Made by a program: the position numbers and the translations under genes. Shown here piece by piece: positions 51,435-62,092 of a stretch of DNA of 64,000 bases. Within the stretch, counting starts at the first letter, position 1. Each line of letters starts with the position of its first letter. Under the pieces are notes generated by a model. That model was not told the origin of the DNA. It did no database searches and worked only from the letters and a program-made list of their open reading frames with translations. The DNA is from Parietichytrium sp. I65-24A (lineage: Eukaryota; Sar; Bigyra; Thraustochytrida; Thraustochytriidae): assembly GCA_012862575.1 (NCBI GenBank), contig BLSF01000039.1:342842-406841 (forward strand), in the 5' to 3' direction.

Positions 51435-52581
51435 CTTGAGTCCTAGCTCACACAACTTCAATACCACGCACACCAGCAGTCAGGTTTGTGCCGACAGACC
51501 CCACTTCCCGACCCACTGCACAGCAGAAGAGCAGAATCCCAACTTTCGAAAACTCCAAACTTTTCCGATCCTAAGTTTCCGACAGTTCCGCTATTTGAGC
51601 TCAAGTTGCCACTCACCTGGCCAACGCCCGCGCTTTCTCCCGTCTCGCTAAGAGTTCGTGTTTGCACAGAACCCAACCGCTAAAGCCGACTGCCCAGTAT
51701 GGTCAGATGCCGCGGTGTATTGTTTGGGATCAGATCTCTCGAAACCTCCCGTGTTACTTTTCACAAAGTCTCTTTCCACTCTTTCCTCTCACAGCAAGCA
51801 GACCACGAACCAATCGCTCCACAGATGCTTAGTAGCAACTACTAACCAGTAGAGTACAATTCTTTGAACGCGAACAAGGTACTAATCTCTATGAGTTTGA
51901 TTATTGATTGTAGTAATATGACGCTGGTTATGGAGAATGGTAGCTCGCTTCCGAAAGTGATCCGTTGACGGAGGATTTGACACCAAGTCAAAATAGCAGA
52001 ATTCAGAATTCAGAAGTGCAGGTTTTAACACTGACAAAGTTTAAACTATTTTGGAAAGTGGAGAAATTCGGAGCACGTCTGGTTCATCGTACCCGTATCG
52101 CTGCAAGGGATGACTTGGGAATCCACACAAGAGCAAGAGAGAAGCTCAACACTCAGAGTGAGGGCCGTATAGGTCTCGTGAACAGCTCAGTCATTCTTTA
52201 AAAAATAGAACATCATTCTTTAAAAAATAGAACACTGGAGTCCAGAATTCAAAGTCAAAACAAATGGTTCACATGTCAGGATCAATGCCGGCAAAGAAAA
52301 ACTCTATACTTGTACTAGCGCAGAGACTTGAACCGAGCCCAGTCCGCCTTACTAAGTAGAAGCAGCACCTGCACACACAATCCAAGCTCATCCACTCGCA
52401 CACTCGCAAGTGACAACGCGGGCAAGGCTTGATTGCGCATTGCAACCTGAGAGCAAAGTTGATCCTTATCCAATTGCTCTGGCGCAGGCAAGTCTTGCCT
52501 TCTCTGAGACACGCACACACACTGGCGAAGTGAATACCGAAAGGTGATAGCGAAAGCGCGAAGCGTCAGGAAAGTGCGACA
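51435..52581. other. intergenic between divergent genes
   Basis: About 1.1 kb that must hold the promoters of the THADA-like gene (minus) and the coiled-coil gene (plus). Contains a 22-bp tandem duplication at ~52192-52233. No gene seen. Confidence 0.5.
52192..52233. repeat. 22-bp direct tandem duplication
   Basis: cattctttaaaaaatagaac occurs twice, separated by at. Confidence 0.9.
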
Positions 52582-53790
52582 ATGAGCAGCCACGTGGTCC
52601 GGCCGCCGTGGGCAACCGTGGACGATGCGAGCTTGGGCGTGAGATCAAGGACAGCGAATTCCAAGGACGCGGAGAGGTACAACCTCCAAGCGCCGTGGAC
52701 AAAGGCTGGCAACGACCCGGACGCAGAAATGAAACGCAATCGACAGGCATGGGACGTGCGTGCCGAGCGCAGAGCGGAAAATGCATGCAGGGACAGGGCT
52801 CTCCGCAACATGTCCAGGGTTTCCAATGAGGATCACGCGGAGAGGACGTCAGAGTTTCGCAAAAATCGAGCCAAGAGCGTGCACGAAGAGAACGCCGCCG
52901 CGACGAAAGAAAGGCGCATGAGCGTGGAAAGCCACAACTGTCAAATCAAGGAGCTTCAGGCGGAGCGGAAAAATGGCGAAAAGCTGGATCGCCAGCGGGC
53001 GGTGTCTGAAGCACAAGAAGCGGTGGGCCGCAAGAAGCTCATACAAGCTCAGGAGAAAAACGAACTCGCTCAAGATCGACGCAAGGCGGCCATGAGTGGG
53101 CAGCGAGCTGCTCAAGCCACATTGGCCTATCAAAAGTCTCGTCGCGAGGGAATCCTTGCCGATCAGACCAAGCACATGAAGGACGCCGAGGCGAAGCAAC
53201 GGGCAGCGGCACATCTTGCTAGAGAGCAGCGTCTGCACGAGGAGAAGGAGGCGAAACGGCTTCGCGAGCAGCACAAAACGAGAAATCAGGTCCGCGCCGC
53301 ATGGGCATTTGAAGAAAAGCAAGAGCAAGCATTCGTGTTGGAGCAAAATATTCGCGAGAAAGCTCAGGCTGCTGAGCAGAGAAGGTTGGCAGCGAGGGAG
53401 CAGCGAGCAGCAGACTATGAGGCAAGCCAAGCACATCGCATGGAGCGACAAGAACAGGCGGCTCGCTTGAAGGAGATGAAGGCCCGACAACGAAACGCAT
53501 GGTCTGAAGAGCGCGAGGCAAAGCAGAACGAGATCCTCAAGCGTGTAGAGGCTGGGCACCTTCGAGCGGCCGAGAAAGTCCAGCTTCGGAAAGAAAACTA
53601 CAAGGAACGCATTGAGGAGCCACTTCGAAGGCGAAGCGATTTTGGGGCTCAGAGGAGGCAAGACGAAAAAGCTGCAAATGAGGCACATCAAGCAGCTATG
53701 GCCGCAGAGCTCGCGGAGCGCCGACAGCGCCTTGCTGAGTCTCACCGTCAGGAGCGCTCTCAGACGAAGCAACCATTTGTTCTTGGCTGA
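52582..53790 (+). CDS. charged single-helix / coiled-coil protein, 402 aa
   Basis: Single exon, ATG at 52582 (gacaATGAG). After a ~45-residue start with Pro and Trp, the rest (45-395) is almost entirely Ala, Arg, Glu, Lys and Gln, with very few Leu or Val. That is typical of long charged helices such as those in trichohyalin/plectin-homology and flagellar proteins. The sequence repeats weakly (QRAAxxLAREQR, EKRRLAAREQRAA types). The short C-terminus is TKQPFVLG. It might be an axonemal or microtubule-associated protein, but composition alone drives that idea. An EF-hand gene lies 430 bp downstream on the same strand, with no evidence of linkage. I assign no function. Confidence 0.75.
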   Translation: MSSHVVRPPWATVDDASLGVRSRTANSKDAERYNLQAPWTKAGNDPDAEMKRNRQAWDVRAERRAENACRDRALRNMSRVSNEDHAERTSEFRKNRAKSVHEENAAATKERRMSVESHNCQIKELQAERKNGEKLDRQRAVSEAQEAVGRKKLIQAQEKNELAQDRRKAAMSGQRAAQATLAYQKSRREGILADQTKHMKDAEAKQRAAAHLAREQRLHEEKEAKRLREQHKTRNQVRAAWAFEEKQEQAFVLEQNIREKAQAAEQRRLAAREQRAADYEASQAHRMERQEQAARLKEMKARQRNAWSEEREAKQNEILKRVEAGHLRAAEKVQLRKENYKERIEEPLRRRSDFGAQRRQDEKAANEAHQAAMAAELAERRQRLAESHRQERSQTKQPFVLG

Positions 53791-54220
53791 CAAACGCCGG
53801 GCTCCGAAGAGCCAGTGCCGTTCGCAAACAGTTCGACTCGGAGAGAGCGAGCCACACATTACAACACATCACATTTCCCAAGATACCTGGATTACCTGGA
53901 TTCTGTAAAGATTGAACTCTATTCTGTTTTCAAAACTTGTCTCGTCTGCAACTCTCAACATACTCCTCACATCACATTTCCCTTTAAGATATCTGGATTC
54001 TGTAAAGACTAAACTCTAATCTGTTTTCATTGAACTAAACTCGTCTCGTCTGCAACCAGAGGCATAAAACCTGGCTCAACATACTCGCCACTTTCAGCCA
54101 TGCTCAGGTACAATAGTACCTAGCCCTCTTATTGATTGGTGTAGTGGCGAGTGCTTTTGTCCAAGGAGTTGTGACAGTTGTGACACCACCGCCGCGTACT
54201 GACTGCGAGTACCCTGGAAG
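53791..54220. other. short intergenic gap with a diverged tandem duplication
   Basis: Contains two imperfect copies of a ~100-115 bp segment (see the repeat entry). No gene. Confidence 0.7.
53867..54087. repeat. imperfect direct repeat, two ~100-118 bp copies
   Basis: Copy one is ~53867-53965 and copy two ~53969-54087. Both begin catcacatttccc, contain ctggattctgtaaaga and ctgttttca, and end with a shared ctcgtctgcaac and tcaacatactc. Point changes and small indels separate them. Confidence 0.8.
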
Positions 54221-54688
54221 ATGCGCTCGAGTGCGTGGAGCAGCGTACTGCGCCGTTGCGTGGATGATTTCTGCGGCGCAGACGCTCAAGTCCTTAACAA
54301 GTGGGAGGTGAAGGTGGTGATGACGGCTCTCATAGGGCTCCGACCGAGCAAGTTTGAGGTGGAGCAGCTTCTGTTGCACTACGGCAGACCAGTGGAAGGC
54401 GGGCGAGAGGCTGCCACGGTAATTGAGAGGGCCAATTTCGAGGCTGTGATGGAGGAGAAGCTGCTGTGCCTGGACTCTGACGACCTCGTGCGGCAAACGT
54501 TCCGGGCCTTCGATGTTCAATGTCGAGGGTTTCTGACTTTGGAGGATACCATGGAGACGTTTCAGGGCGTGTTTCCAAGCATCTCGCCAAAGGTTTTGCT
54601 GGACGCTTTTCGCTCTGCGGACCGCGACGGTGACGGCAGAGTTGGTTTTGCAGAGTTCTCGCGGATGATGGCGTCGCTAGAATTTTGA
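54221..54688 (+). CDS. EF-hand protein (EFCAB11/centrin-like), 155 aa
   Basis: Single exon, ATG at 54221 (MRSSAWSSV). The protein has a calmodulin-like layout of four helix-loop-helix units, but only the last loop is canonical: DRDGDGRVGFAE at residues ~134-145 (D, D, D, R backbone, G, E). The third loop (DVQCRGFLTLED) has lost key acidic positions, and the first two are degenerate. It should bind one Ca2+ with confidence and may act as a Ca2+ sensor or as a light chain. Spacing resembles EFCAB11 or centrin relatives more than calmodulin. Its partner is unknown. Confidence 0.8.
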   Translation: MRSSAWSSVLRRCVDDFCGADAQVLNKWEVKVVMTALIGLRPSKFEVEQLLLHYGRPVEGGREAATVIERANFEAVMEEKLLCLDSDDLVRQTFRAFDVQCRGFLTLEDTMETFQGVFPSISPKVLLDAFRSADRDGDGRVGFAEFSRMMASLEF

Positions 54689-54906
54689 AACAACTCTGAG
54701 TTCCAGTACTCTCTCGTGCATTTGAGGTGAAGTTTCAGAGTTTCGCACTCATGGTTTCCACTCGCTCTTTCCAGCTGGGTAAGCAGGAAGAGCAAGCACA
54801 AGCCTCGGAGGCTCTAATGAGCCGACAAAAGGACAGGCGAGCCGACGAAAGTTCTGATGACATCGATGATGAATTAATGGGAAATGGTCGGTCTATGAAG
54901 TCACCC

Positions 54907-57180
54907 TCACTCTACGTGATCTTTTACGAATTTGACAAAACGAGCAGCGTACTTTTTGGGGTTGACAGAGGAGATGGAGCGGTCTCCGCCTTCTACCAGG
55001 CTTTTAAGGATATTCTCAGCGCGCTTTTTCGCATTGTATTGTTGCAGGATATCAATCACTCCAAAATAGTATATTTCAGTGCCGGCCTTCCCATTATCGT
55101 AGCTCTCTACCGGCGAAAATTTTGTGTCGGGCTGTGTCGGGGCCATTTCGTCCTCTTCTTCGTCGCTGTCTTCGTTGAAGTAGTCATCAGCATCCTCAAG
55201 TTCGAATGGCCTCTGGCGTTGCCACGATTTGAAGCTGTAACTTCCACCCCCGTAATCGAAAGATGGGCTGTTCGCTTCGAACAAGTCGGAGTCTCCTGTC
55301 GCTTTCCCGTTCTCTGCGTGGACTGCGCCGGCAATAAAGTCGTCCACGACCGGAAGTTCCACTTCTTGGCCAGCAACACATTGCTTCGGGGAAGATGGAA
55401 AATTCTGAGCGCTCCTGAAAAGCATCTGCGACCTGTACTCTTGAAGCCACTCTTTTCGGCGGCGCAATCCCGGCATAGTACTGGAGCGAAAATTGCGAGA
55501 ATGATGGTTTCGAGGTTTCACTGGAGATGCAGCCCTCTCTGTTCCGGACAAACGCCGCGAAGACCCAGACCCATTCTGCAACGTCTGCAGTGCCCTGGAC
55601 GACTGACCCGTAAGTAGGTCCACTGATTTTGCGACTGGAGGAGCAATTTTGTTGTGTATGCCCACCAAGAGAGAGTAATCCATGATGTGCAGCTGCGCCA
55701 GAAACTTCGCGTCCTTTTCTATTTGCTTCAAGAATGCTTCCTTTTTGTCACCGAGCTTGAACTTTTGGCCGTTCCGAATGAGATCCATATCTTTGAAAAC
55801 AGCTTCACCTGCTTTAGCAGAACGCCCGACCGTGGAGCCTTTCAAGTCGTAAACCGTGTGTATTTTCCGTGACGCCGCGTTACAGTACACGCTTTTAAGA
55901 ATCACAAAATGCATATTCTTGCCGAGGTGGGAGAGACGCACACGATGCATGCCGCATATTTTTACTAACAGAGAGTCCTCATTCTCCGACATGTACATGT
56001 AGTAGCGGGGAAGAATTTGCCTCATAAACTTTGATTCCGCCTTGCTCTGTGTCTTGATGAGGTAGTGCCCGTCGTTAGAATAAAAGAAAAACTGCCCCGA
56101 TTTCGAGTTGGAGATGAACTCGATATAGTTGTACTTGCCGCAAAGTGAGAGCATATAGTCCATATCGTCAATCCCAAACTTGCTTCGAAGCTGGCGAAAT
56201 ACCTCAGGGGCGTAGTCCTTGAATTTGAAGCGTGCGCCGAGATGGAGTGGAGGCGTTTTGCTAGAACCCGAAGGATCAAAGATGAGTCGGTCCACATGCA
56301 TAAAGTCATCGATGGTAAGAGACCGTTTGCGCATCGGTGAAGTGCGGGGCATGAGGCGATTGACCTTTACGGGGCTCTTTCTGGACACCGAGAATCTGAT
56401 CCCGAGCATCATACAATAGGTGATGTTGTATTGTTCATGTTCTTGAGTGATTTCCCCTTTCTTCTTCTTCCGCTCATACCTTGACCGCCCCATGCGCTTC
56501 ATGCCATGCTTCTTGTTTAAATTCTGCTGTATGCGAAGAGCCTCTTCGAATGGCGAACCAGGTGGAGGTTCAATCTCCATAGACATGGACATCTCGATCG
56601 AGCGCGAGAGTCCTGTGGGGTCCGATAAGGTCCGCCGAAAGAACCTTCCTTCGCGCGGCCGGAGCACCGCTGATGGTGCGCGGTCAGTAGCAATACTATC
56701 GTTCAAAAAACTCTGGAAGGAGCTATTGTCCAAGCGAAGGCTCGGACGGGACTTGTTCTTGGACATGCTCTTAGGTGAGGATTGCAACAAGTCCAGAATT
56801 TCATCTCTAGACCTAGCATCTGGTATTGAACACCCAGACTGTCGGTCGTTTGTTTCGTTCTCGTTCTCCGTGTTGTCGTCACTGTCCGCTCCATCGTCAT
56901 GGCTCACGCTACGGCGGCTTGGCCGCGATGATGACTCCCTGTAAAGACCATCTTCCTCCTCCACAGAGTTTACGGCTCCCTCTTCAGGCGCGCCTTTGGC
57001 AGTCTGGCTTTCCTCCGAGAAAGAAATGGTCCTCATTTTGTAGCTTCGCATCTCCTTTGTACTGCTGCTACTGCTTCCAGAGCTGACAGGCGACGCCACA
57101 TCCCTTTCCGCCTTCCTCGCGGCTCTCCCGCTGTTCACTTTGGAATGCTTTCCCTTCATAAACATCCCTCCCAAGGACAT
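54907..57180 (-). CDS. phosphatidylinositol-phosphate kinase (PIPK), 757 aa
   Basis: Single exon. The first ATG is at 57180 (MSLGGMFMKGKHSK); the frame upstream has only GTG. Residues 1-~270 are Ser/Glu-rich and probably disordered and phosphorylated. The kinase starts near ~295: YCMMLGIRFSVSR, FKFKDYAPEVFRQLRSKFGI (~323), SGQFFFYSNDGHYLIKTQSKAE (~365, glycine-rich loop and catalytic Lys), LPRYYMYMSENEDSLLVKICGM, YDLKGSTVGR and MDYSLLVGIH (~503). A ~190-residue insert follows, then YFGVIDILQQYNAKKRAENILKSL (~705) with ISSVNPKKYAARFVKFVKDHVE at the end. Such kinases make PI(4,5)P2 from PI4P (type I) or PI5P (type II) at membranes; type cannot be read safely here. The long insert before the C-lobe end is larger than in animal enzymes. 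SEC14 in the same window works on the same lipid class, but the genes are not linked. Confidence 0.95.
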   Translation of the reverse strand: MSLGGMFMKGKHSKVNSGRAARKAERDVASPVSSGSSSSSTKEMRSYKMRTISFSEESQTAKGAPEEGAVNSVEEEDGLYRESSSRPSRRSVSHDDGADSDDNTENENETNDRQSGCSIPDARSRDEILDLLQSSPKSMSKNKSRPSLRLDNSSFQSFLNDSIATDRAPSAVLRPREGRFFRRTLSDPTGLSRSIEMSMSMEIEPPPGSPFEEALRIQQNLNKKHGMKRMGRSRYERKKKKGEITQEHEQYNITYCMMLGIRFSVSRKSPVKVNRLMPRTSPMRKRSLTIDDFMHVDRLIFDPSGSSKTPPLHLGARFKFKDYAPEVFRQLRSKFGIDDMDYMLSLCGKYNYIEFISNSKSGQFFFYSNDGHYLIKTQSKAESKFMRQILPRYYMYMSENEDSLLVKICGMHRVRLSHLGKNMHFVILKSVYCNAASRKIHTVYDLKGSTVGRSAKAGEAVFKDMDLIRNGQKFKLGDKKEAFLKQIEKDAKFLAQLHIMDYSLLVGIHNKIAPPVAKSVDLLTGQSSRALQTLQNGSGSSRRLSGTERAASPVKPRNHHSRNFRSSTMPGLRRRKEWLQEYRSQMLFRSAQNFPSSPKQCVAGQEVELPVVDDFIAGAVHAENGKATGDSDLFEANSPSFDYGGGSYSFKSWQRQRPFELEDADDYFNEDSDEEEDEMAPTQPDTKFSPVESYDNGKAGTEIYYFGVIDILQQYNAKKRAENILKSLVEGGDRSISSVNPKKYAARFVKFVKDHVE

Positions 57181-58585
57181 TCCACCGCGCCTTTTCACCA
57201 AAACCGACTTTGGCTGATTGGAATCCTCTTCCCTCTTCCCTCTTCCCTCCTCTCTCGCGTCCTGCGCAGGCAAGTTTAGGCACAGCTTGCGAGCTGCGCA
57301 CACGAAGTTTGTTTGCACTCACACTCAGTACAGCGCAGTATTGACAGAGTGGGTACTTTACGAACCTCCCACTGCCTGGTGCGGGGCGAATGGGCGAATG
57401 CGCGAATGGTACGTAGAGCTAGTGAAGGGTACGCCTCCCTTTTGGCTGTGGGCCAGGTGCTTCACTTCACCCGCCAGCCACTATTCGCCGCCGTCCGCGC
57501 GCCTTGGCTGCTGCTCCTCTTTTGGACAGACTCTCTTTTTCACCACCTAAAGAATCCCTCAGGACTGCGTGTGATGGTATTGTTTAGGGGCACATTTTGT
57601 CCGCAGTCTGTCTTGGCCTGGTATCACTCGCACGACCAGTAAGAGGAGTGTATGATTAGAAGCTCCTTAGCACATCGATAAGGTACAATAGAAAGTGTGC
57701 CATGTTTTGTCACAGGCATGTTACCACAGTTGATTCACTATAATTTGCAATGCATCGATTTGCCGTTTCAAACATGTGTAGTATTGTATTAGTAATAACA
57801 ATGAGTAGTAAAACAGAAAAGCAAATATTTGCGCGAATATAGGGGGAGGTGTGTCTGAGTGGGTGATATGTCCTTACAGCTAATGCTCGCATAGGCCTCC
57901 CAGATGGAGAATTGTGGTACCGTTGCAAATGCACACCTCCGAGGAGAGCTCCCTCGGGAGGGAATAGCTGAAATAAGAGTTTGTTTGTTTCCTGTAGGCT
58001 TACCACATCAAAGATTCGTGACACTGGAGACTTTGACATTCATTTACATTCGCAGTGAGTACACTGTCAGCCACAAGATTCTGGATTCTGGATTCAGAAT
58101 TCCAACACGGAGGTGCGCGCAGCTCTAATGTATTCCTTTCAGGAGAGATGATTTTCGTTGCTGGGTACTAGTATGTGTAGCTTGATGACAGAATAGACTA
58201 TGTACAACCACGAAGAGGTGCCCGCCCCCCCTCTGATACAGCATCTTGCTGTCCTACAGGCGATCCTGGCGTCGGAGACATCGCGGGAGGAGCTTGCCGC
58301 GGCGTATATTAAGAAGCCATGGTCAAAAATTTGGAAAGGAGAGAGATGTACCAAAAGCTGAAATTCGGAAGTTGTATTTGCGGTTTTGGCATTTGGTGAA
58401 TGGCCAGTTTCACCCTGATAAGCTACAGTGCTTTGGGAATATTAAAGTTCGTCTGTGCCGTTTGGCCAGATAACCGCGGCATCAAGATCAAGAGAGTATC
58501 ACCCGGTGCTGCCGCATACTCAACACAAATAGACTGAACTGAATTATCTTGTGTTATATATATGTCTATCGAAAGGTCATTCAGG
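57181..58585. other. intergenic with a possible DnaJ-like remnant
   Basis: About 1.4 kb. The 5' flank of the PIPK gene lies at its left end. A weak J-domain-like fragment is noted at 58246-58473. No intact gene. Confidence 0.45.
58246..58473 (+). pseudogene. possible DnaJ/J-domain fragment
   Basis: One plus-strand frame gives AEIRKLYLRFWHLV followed by HPDK, which resembles the helix II-HPD segment of a J domain (xxIKKAYRxLAxxxHPDK). The flanking sequence in that frame is basic and unlike a J protein. Another frame upstream (ILASETSREELAAAYIKK) reads more like the preceding helix, so a frameshift would be needed. There is no clear start and no repeated support. It is either a decayed copy or chance. 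Confidence 0.25.
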
Positions 58586-59260
58586 TCACTTGAAAAACTT
58601 GAACTTGCCAATACCAAACTTAAACTAGCAGAGCGCGGAAACACAAACAAAGTCACGAAATTTGAGTCGATGAGTGATCAGCGCGCAAAACAACCAGCAA
58701 CACCAAATACTCCTGCTTACCTTGTGCTTGTACCCTTTGTGCTTGTACTTTTTCGGCTTGTACCCCTTCGTCTTGTATGCTTTTCCAGGCTTGCCCCCCA
58801 CAATGACGGTTGAAGTTGTTGGAACGTGGCTGTATGTGCTTTGAATTGGTCTCGGAGGTGGCTGCTGAACGTAAACTGCGCTCGGAGCTCCGTAAACCTG
58901 CGGCGGGGGTGCGCCGTAGTGAGGTGGCGGAGGTGCTCCATAGGCAGGTCGAGGAGGGGGAGGGGCCCCATACGTAGGCTGTGGTGGAGGAGGGCCTCCG
59001 TACCCGTGCTGAGGCGGCGGCGGTGCACCGTATCCGTACGTCTGCTGTGGAGGAGGCGCTCCATATCCTGGTGCAGGTGCTGGAGGGTACGGTTGCGCAC
59101 CAGGACTGTTTCGACCGCCACAGTGCTTGTTAGACAAAGTTTCGGATTTCACCGAGCAAGAGCATACAATGGAGCACGAAAACACTCACCCATGGAGAGC
59201 GTTCTGATAGAGCTCTCGTCCCACCGTCGCTTGTTGCGCGTAAGGATTGTAGCCCGACAT
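58586..59260 (-). CDS. Pro/Gly/Tyr-rich protein with Lys/Phe-rich tail, 164 aa, 3 exons
   Basis: Exons are 59260-59190, 59105-58721 and 58624-58586, with introns of 84 and 96 bp (GTGAGT and GTAAGC donors). The frame closes exactly at 495 nt. The N-terminal exon encodes MSGYNPYAQQATVGRELY. Exon 2 carries about eight YGAPPPP- or YGGPPPP-type repeats, then a basic stretch of KGYKPKKYKHKGYK. Exon 3 adds FKFGIGKFKFFK and a stop. The layout (short head, GYxPP repeats, Lys/Phe/Gly tail) recalls plant glycine-rich protein A3 and other XYPPX-repeat proteins, which are low-complexity and often membrane- or stress-associated. No signal peptide is seen. The function is unknown. Unspliced, the gene would look like a 3'-extended frame ending at 58625. 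Confidence 0.8.
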
Positions 59261-59558
59261 CCTTGGGCTCGCAGTGGTCAAGGAGCGACTGGCGCAACAA
59301 TCCTCCTGCACTGCGAGTGTACTTTGCGATACTCACCTGGCGCGCTTGAGCAGGCGAACGTTTGAGCGCTCAAGTCAAGGTAAACTCGTGGAATTTTGGA
59401 CTTTTGGTGCACCAGCAGTCTGTCAGTTTATCTTTTCTTCTTTTCTTCTTGTCGGGACGGGATGGGAAAAGACATCAGCAACTTGCTAGTAGCTAAGTAG
59501 CTAGCTACTAGCTAGGCTAGAGATGCTACTGTCCCTGGCAGATAATGCAATAGAAGGA

Positions 59559-59715
59559 CTGTTAAGAGTAGGAGATTGTTAAGAACTTCTTCAATGCTGC
59601 TCTTAACCCGTACGGGACCGAGTACTTTGTGGGTTCNCTGTTAAGAGTAGGAGATTGTTAAGAACTTCTTCAATGCTGCTCTTAACCCGTACGGGACCGA
59701 GTACTTTGTGGGTTC
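59559..59715. repeat. exact 78-bp direct repeat flanking a single N (likely assembly artefact)
   Basis: Positions 59559-59636 and 59638-59715 are identical (ctgttaagagtaggag ... tgtgggttc). The undefined base is at 59637. This is what a scaffolder leaves when two contigs with overlapping ends are joined without merging. Confidence 0.9.
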
Positions 59716-60658
59716 GGGTTCTGATGATCAATTAGTTGGTTCCAATGGGTTCTGAGCAGGTTCTTGTTTTGCATAATTCATGCTTTGATCTCTTCAATCC
59801 TGACTCGCCAGCGAGAAGATGTCTTGGAGTCACAGACTGGGCGACTGGACCTGATTGTGAACAAAATTGTTCCTGAAACGTAGATCTCGCCGATCGGCGC
59901 GCCTTTTGTACGTGAAACATCACCGTTTGTCGACCACAAGGTAAAGTTTATATAAAGTTTTCTATTTCGTTCTCCATCATCGTGATTAGATTAACCATCA
60001 AATTAATATTGCAGCTTGAGTGGCTCAAAGCCTCTGCGCTGGTGTCGAGGATTCGGTAACGTCACCGGGGCTACCGAGGCCGGTGGAGCCATTGAAAGTG
60101 TCGCATTCAATGAGTACGACCAAGAAGGTCGCAAGTCTAGCTTTGCTCGTTTTCCAAGGCTAGGTGCAGGAAGCTGTGGACTAGACAAAGTATCAATTCG
60201 GCGTCAATTATGATGTTCACTGCCCGACTTTTGAAATCTTGGACGGCGAACGTCGTAAAAAGCTTCTGAAGGAAGTTTGAGCCAATGTACGCAAAGGCCT
60301 CACGTGCAAAAAAGCCATCACCAATTCCTCAACTGGCTGCAAAGTGAGAATCGGTGGATGGCGACAACGATGTTTTAATCGATCCAATGTGCAATCCAAA
60401 GATGAAAGTACGCTATTCCCGCTTGAAAGAGTGAATTGGGAGAAAAGGTCCTAACAGTGTGAAACTCACTGCTCGTCAAGAGCGTAAGATTGTATCTGCA
60501 ACCTTTAACTCCCCCCTCTCTCCACGTGTTTGTGCGTAAACTCCCGTATGCGTGCTCGTATTTCAAGCCATCAACTTAGGGTTTCCCATGAAGGCCCTTT
60601 GAAAAAGCTGGAGTGATCTCGAGAACGTGTACTCGAAGACCAGGGTACCGGTAGGTGG

Positions 60659-60814
60659 ATGAGAGCTGCACCTGCTTGCGACATCCTTCCTTGTTGCGAT
60701 TCAGCAGGCGTGCAGTGCGTGGGAAACACTCGAGCGCACCGTGACAAGGAGATCTTCACGCTCAAGAGCTGCAAGAGCACCTGTCTTGGCAAATGCGCAG
60801 CTGACGGCAAATAG
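60659..60814 (+). CDS. hypothetical small Cys-rich protein, 51 aa
   Basis: A short ATG-led frame (MRAAPACDILPC...) with six Cys in 51 residues (AC, PCC, VQC, SCKSTC, GKC), ending KCAADGK. No signal peptide and no known pattern. It may be a chance frame or one exon of a larger gene. Confidence 0.2.
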   Translation: MRAAPACDILPCCDSAGVQCVGNTRAHRDKEIFTLKSCKSTCLGKCAADGK

Positions 60815-62092
60815 AGCTGTCGCGGCAGAAAGGATCGGGCAACTGGTTTTGACAGTGATTCAAACGTAGTTGCACCTGGACGATCTGTACATTAAAGCTT
60901 GCTTAACTTGAAGAGAAGATGTCGCATTCGTCCTTTGAAATCTTATAGTCGCTTTTGCATTTGGAAGCCGCATGCTGACAGCAAGTGCTATATGTACACT
61001 ATACCTCTGAGTGGGTCGTCACTCTGCGTCGATGAGGTAGGTCCAAAATTAAGAACGCCATTTGTCGGCGAGCGTCATCAACTTGACGCGCGCGCAGCAT
61101 GGATGTTCTCCGAGATCGTTTTTCGCGGATCTCGAGCGCCTTGTGTTGCACGTCGAGGCATAGGTTTGCCTAATCTGCCGTTCTCTGTTTTTCCAATCAT
61201 CTCTTCAAATTTGAGCTGCCCACATCTTCACAGTTCTTCCTGGGAGTGTCACCCATCTTCACCCTGAAGACTTGTTAAACGCCACTAATAGAACTCTAGT
61301 TGACCACTACCACTGACAGTGAAGAAATGTCTTGCATTTACTGTTAACTCTCAAAAAATAGAGAAGACGGACAGCGGGACAAAGTCCATGGAAAGTGGTG
61401 GGACCATCGATGCAGCAGAAGGAGAAGTATGTTTGTTAGGTGACCGACTCGGACTGTGAGCACGCATGTCTTAGGCACGGTGTCGAACAAGAGCCTTCCA
61501 GCACAGTAATACTAATTTTGACAGGAGGAGCAGTTCAAGCGGTAGAATTTCACAGTGGAGCGAAGCCGTGGTCGCAGAGCGTCGGTTGACGGGGGAAAGC
61601 GCGGGCTTGGAGAAACTGGACTTACAGTGTTAATCACTTGAGCAAGAGTCAGTGCGGGCAAGGGGCGCAGATGAACTCGACATGCTGAGTCAAAAGTGCG
61701 GAGAAGATGCGTTTTTCAAGCGCTTGTATTGGGGAAGAAAATGGTGCTTCGGTGTTCAAAATAGTTGTACGCGACATTCTCATTGTCGAGACGCGTTTTG
61801 CCAAAACTCGACAAAGGAGTGCAAGAGGCATGAGATTCTCAGATCTCAGATCTCAATTCTCGGATATCGTAATTCACACTGTCAGTTGTTCACGAGATAT
61901 AGTGATCAACTCTGTAGCCTACTTCACAATGAATACATTCTGTGAGTAAGTGCCGAGAGCGTGAGTCACGCAAATTCGAGATTTGTGGCACCAAAACCAA
62001 AAGAGGACTGTCACATTTGATTCATCCCTTCGAGCACGCGGAAAGTCGCAAGTCGATTACGGTCACTTTCCCAGGGTTTGTCACTTCTCGTG

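Larger units (their letters stand above)
59261..62092. other. intergenic, no confirmed gene; holds an assembly join
   Basis: About 2.8 kb. It includes the N-separated 78-bp duplication at 59559-59715. Several frames of 60-120 codons are present, and I support none as a gene apart from the low-confidence 51-codon frame noted separately. Confidence 0.5.

Noticed and set aside
60003-60566. Frames at 60003-60213 and fragments to 60566 that might be a ribosomal or other pseudogene
   Set aside because: No frame shows conserved residues over more than a few codons, and I could not match it to any family.
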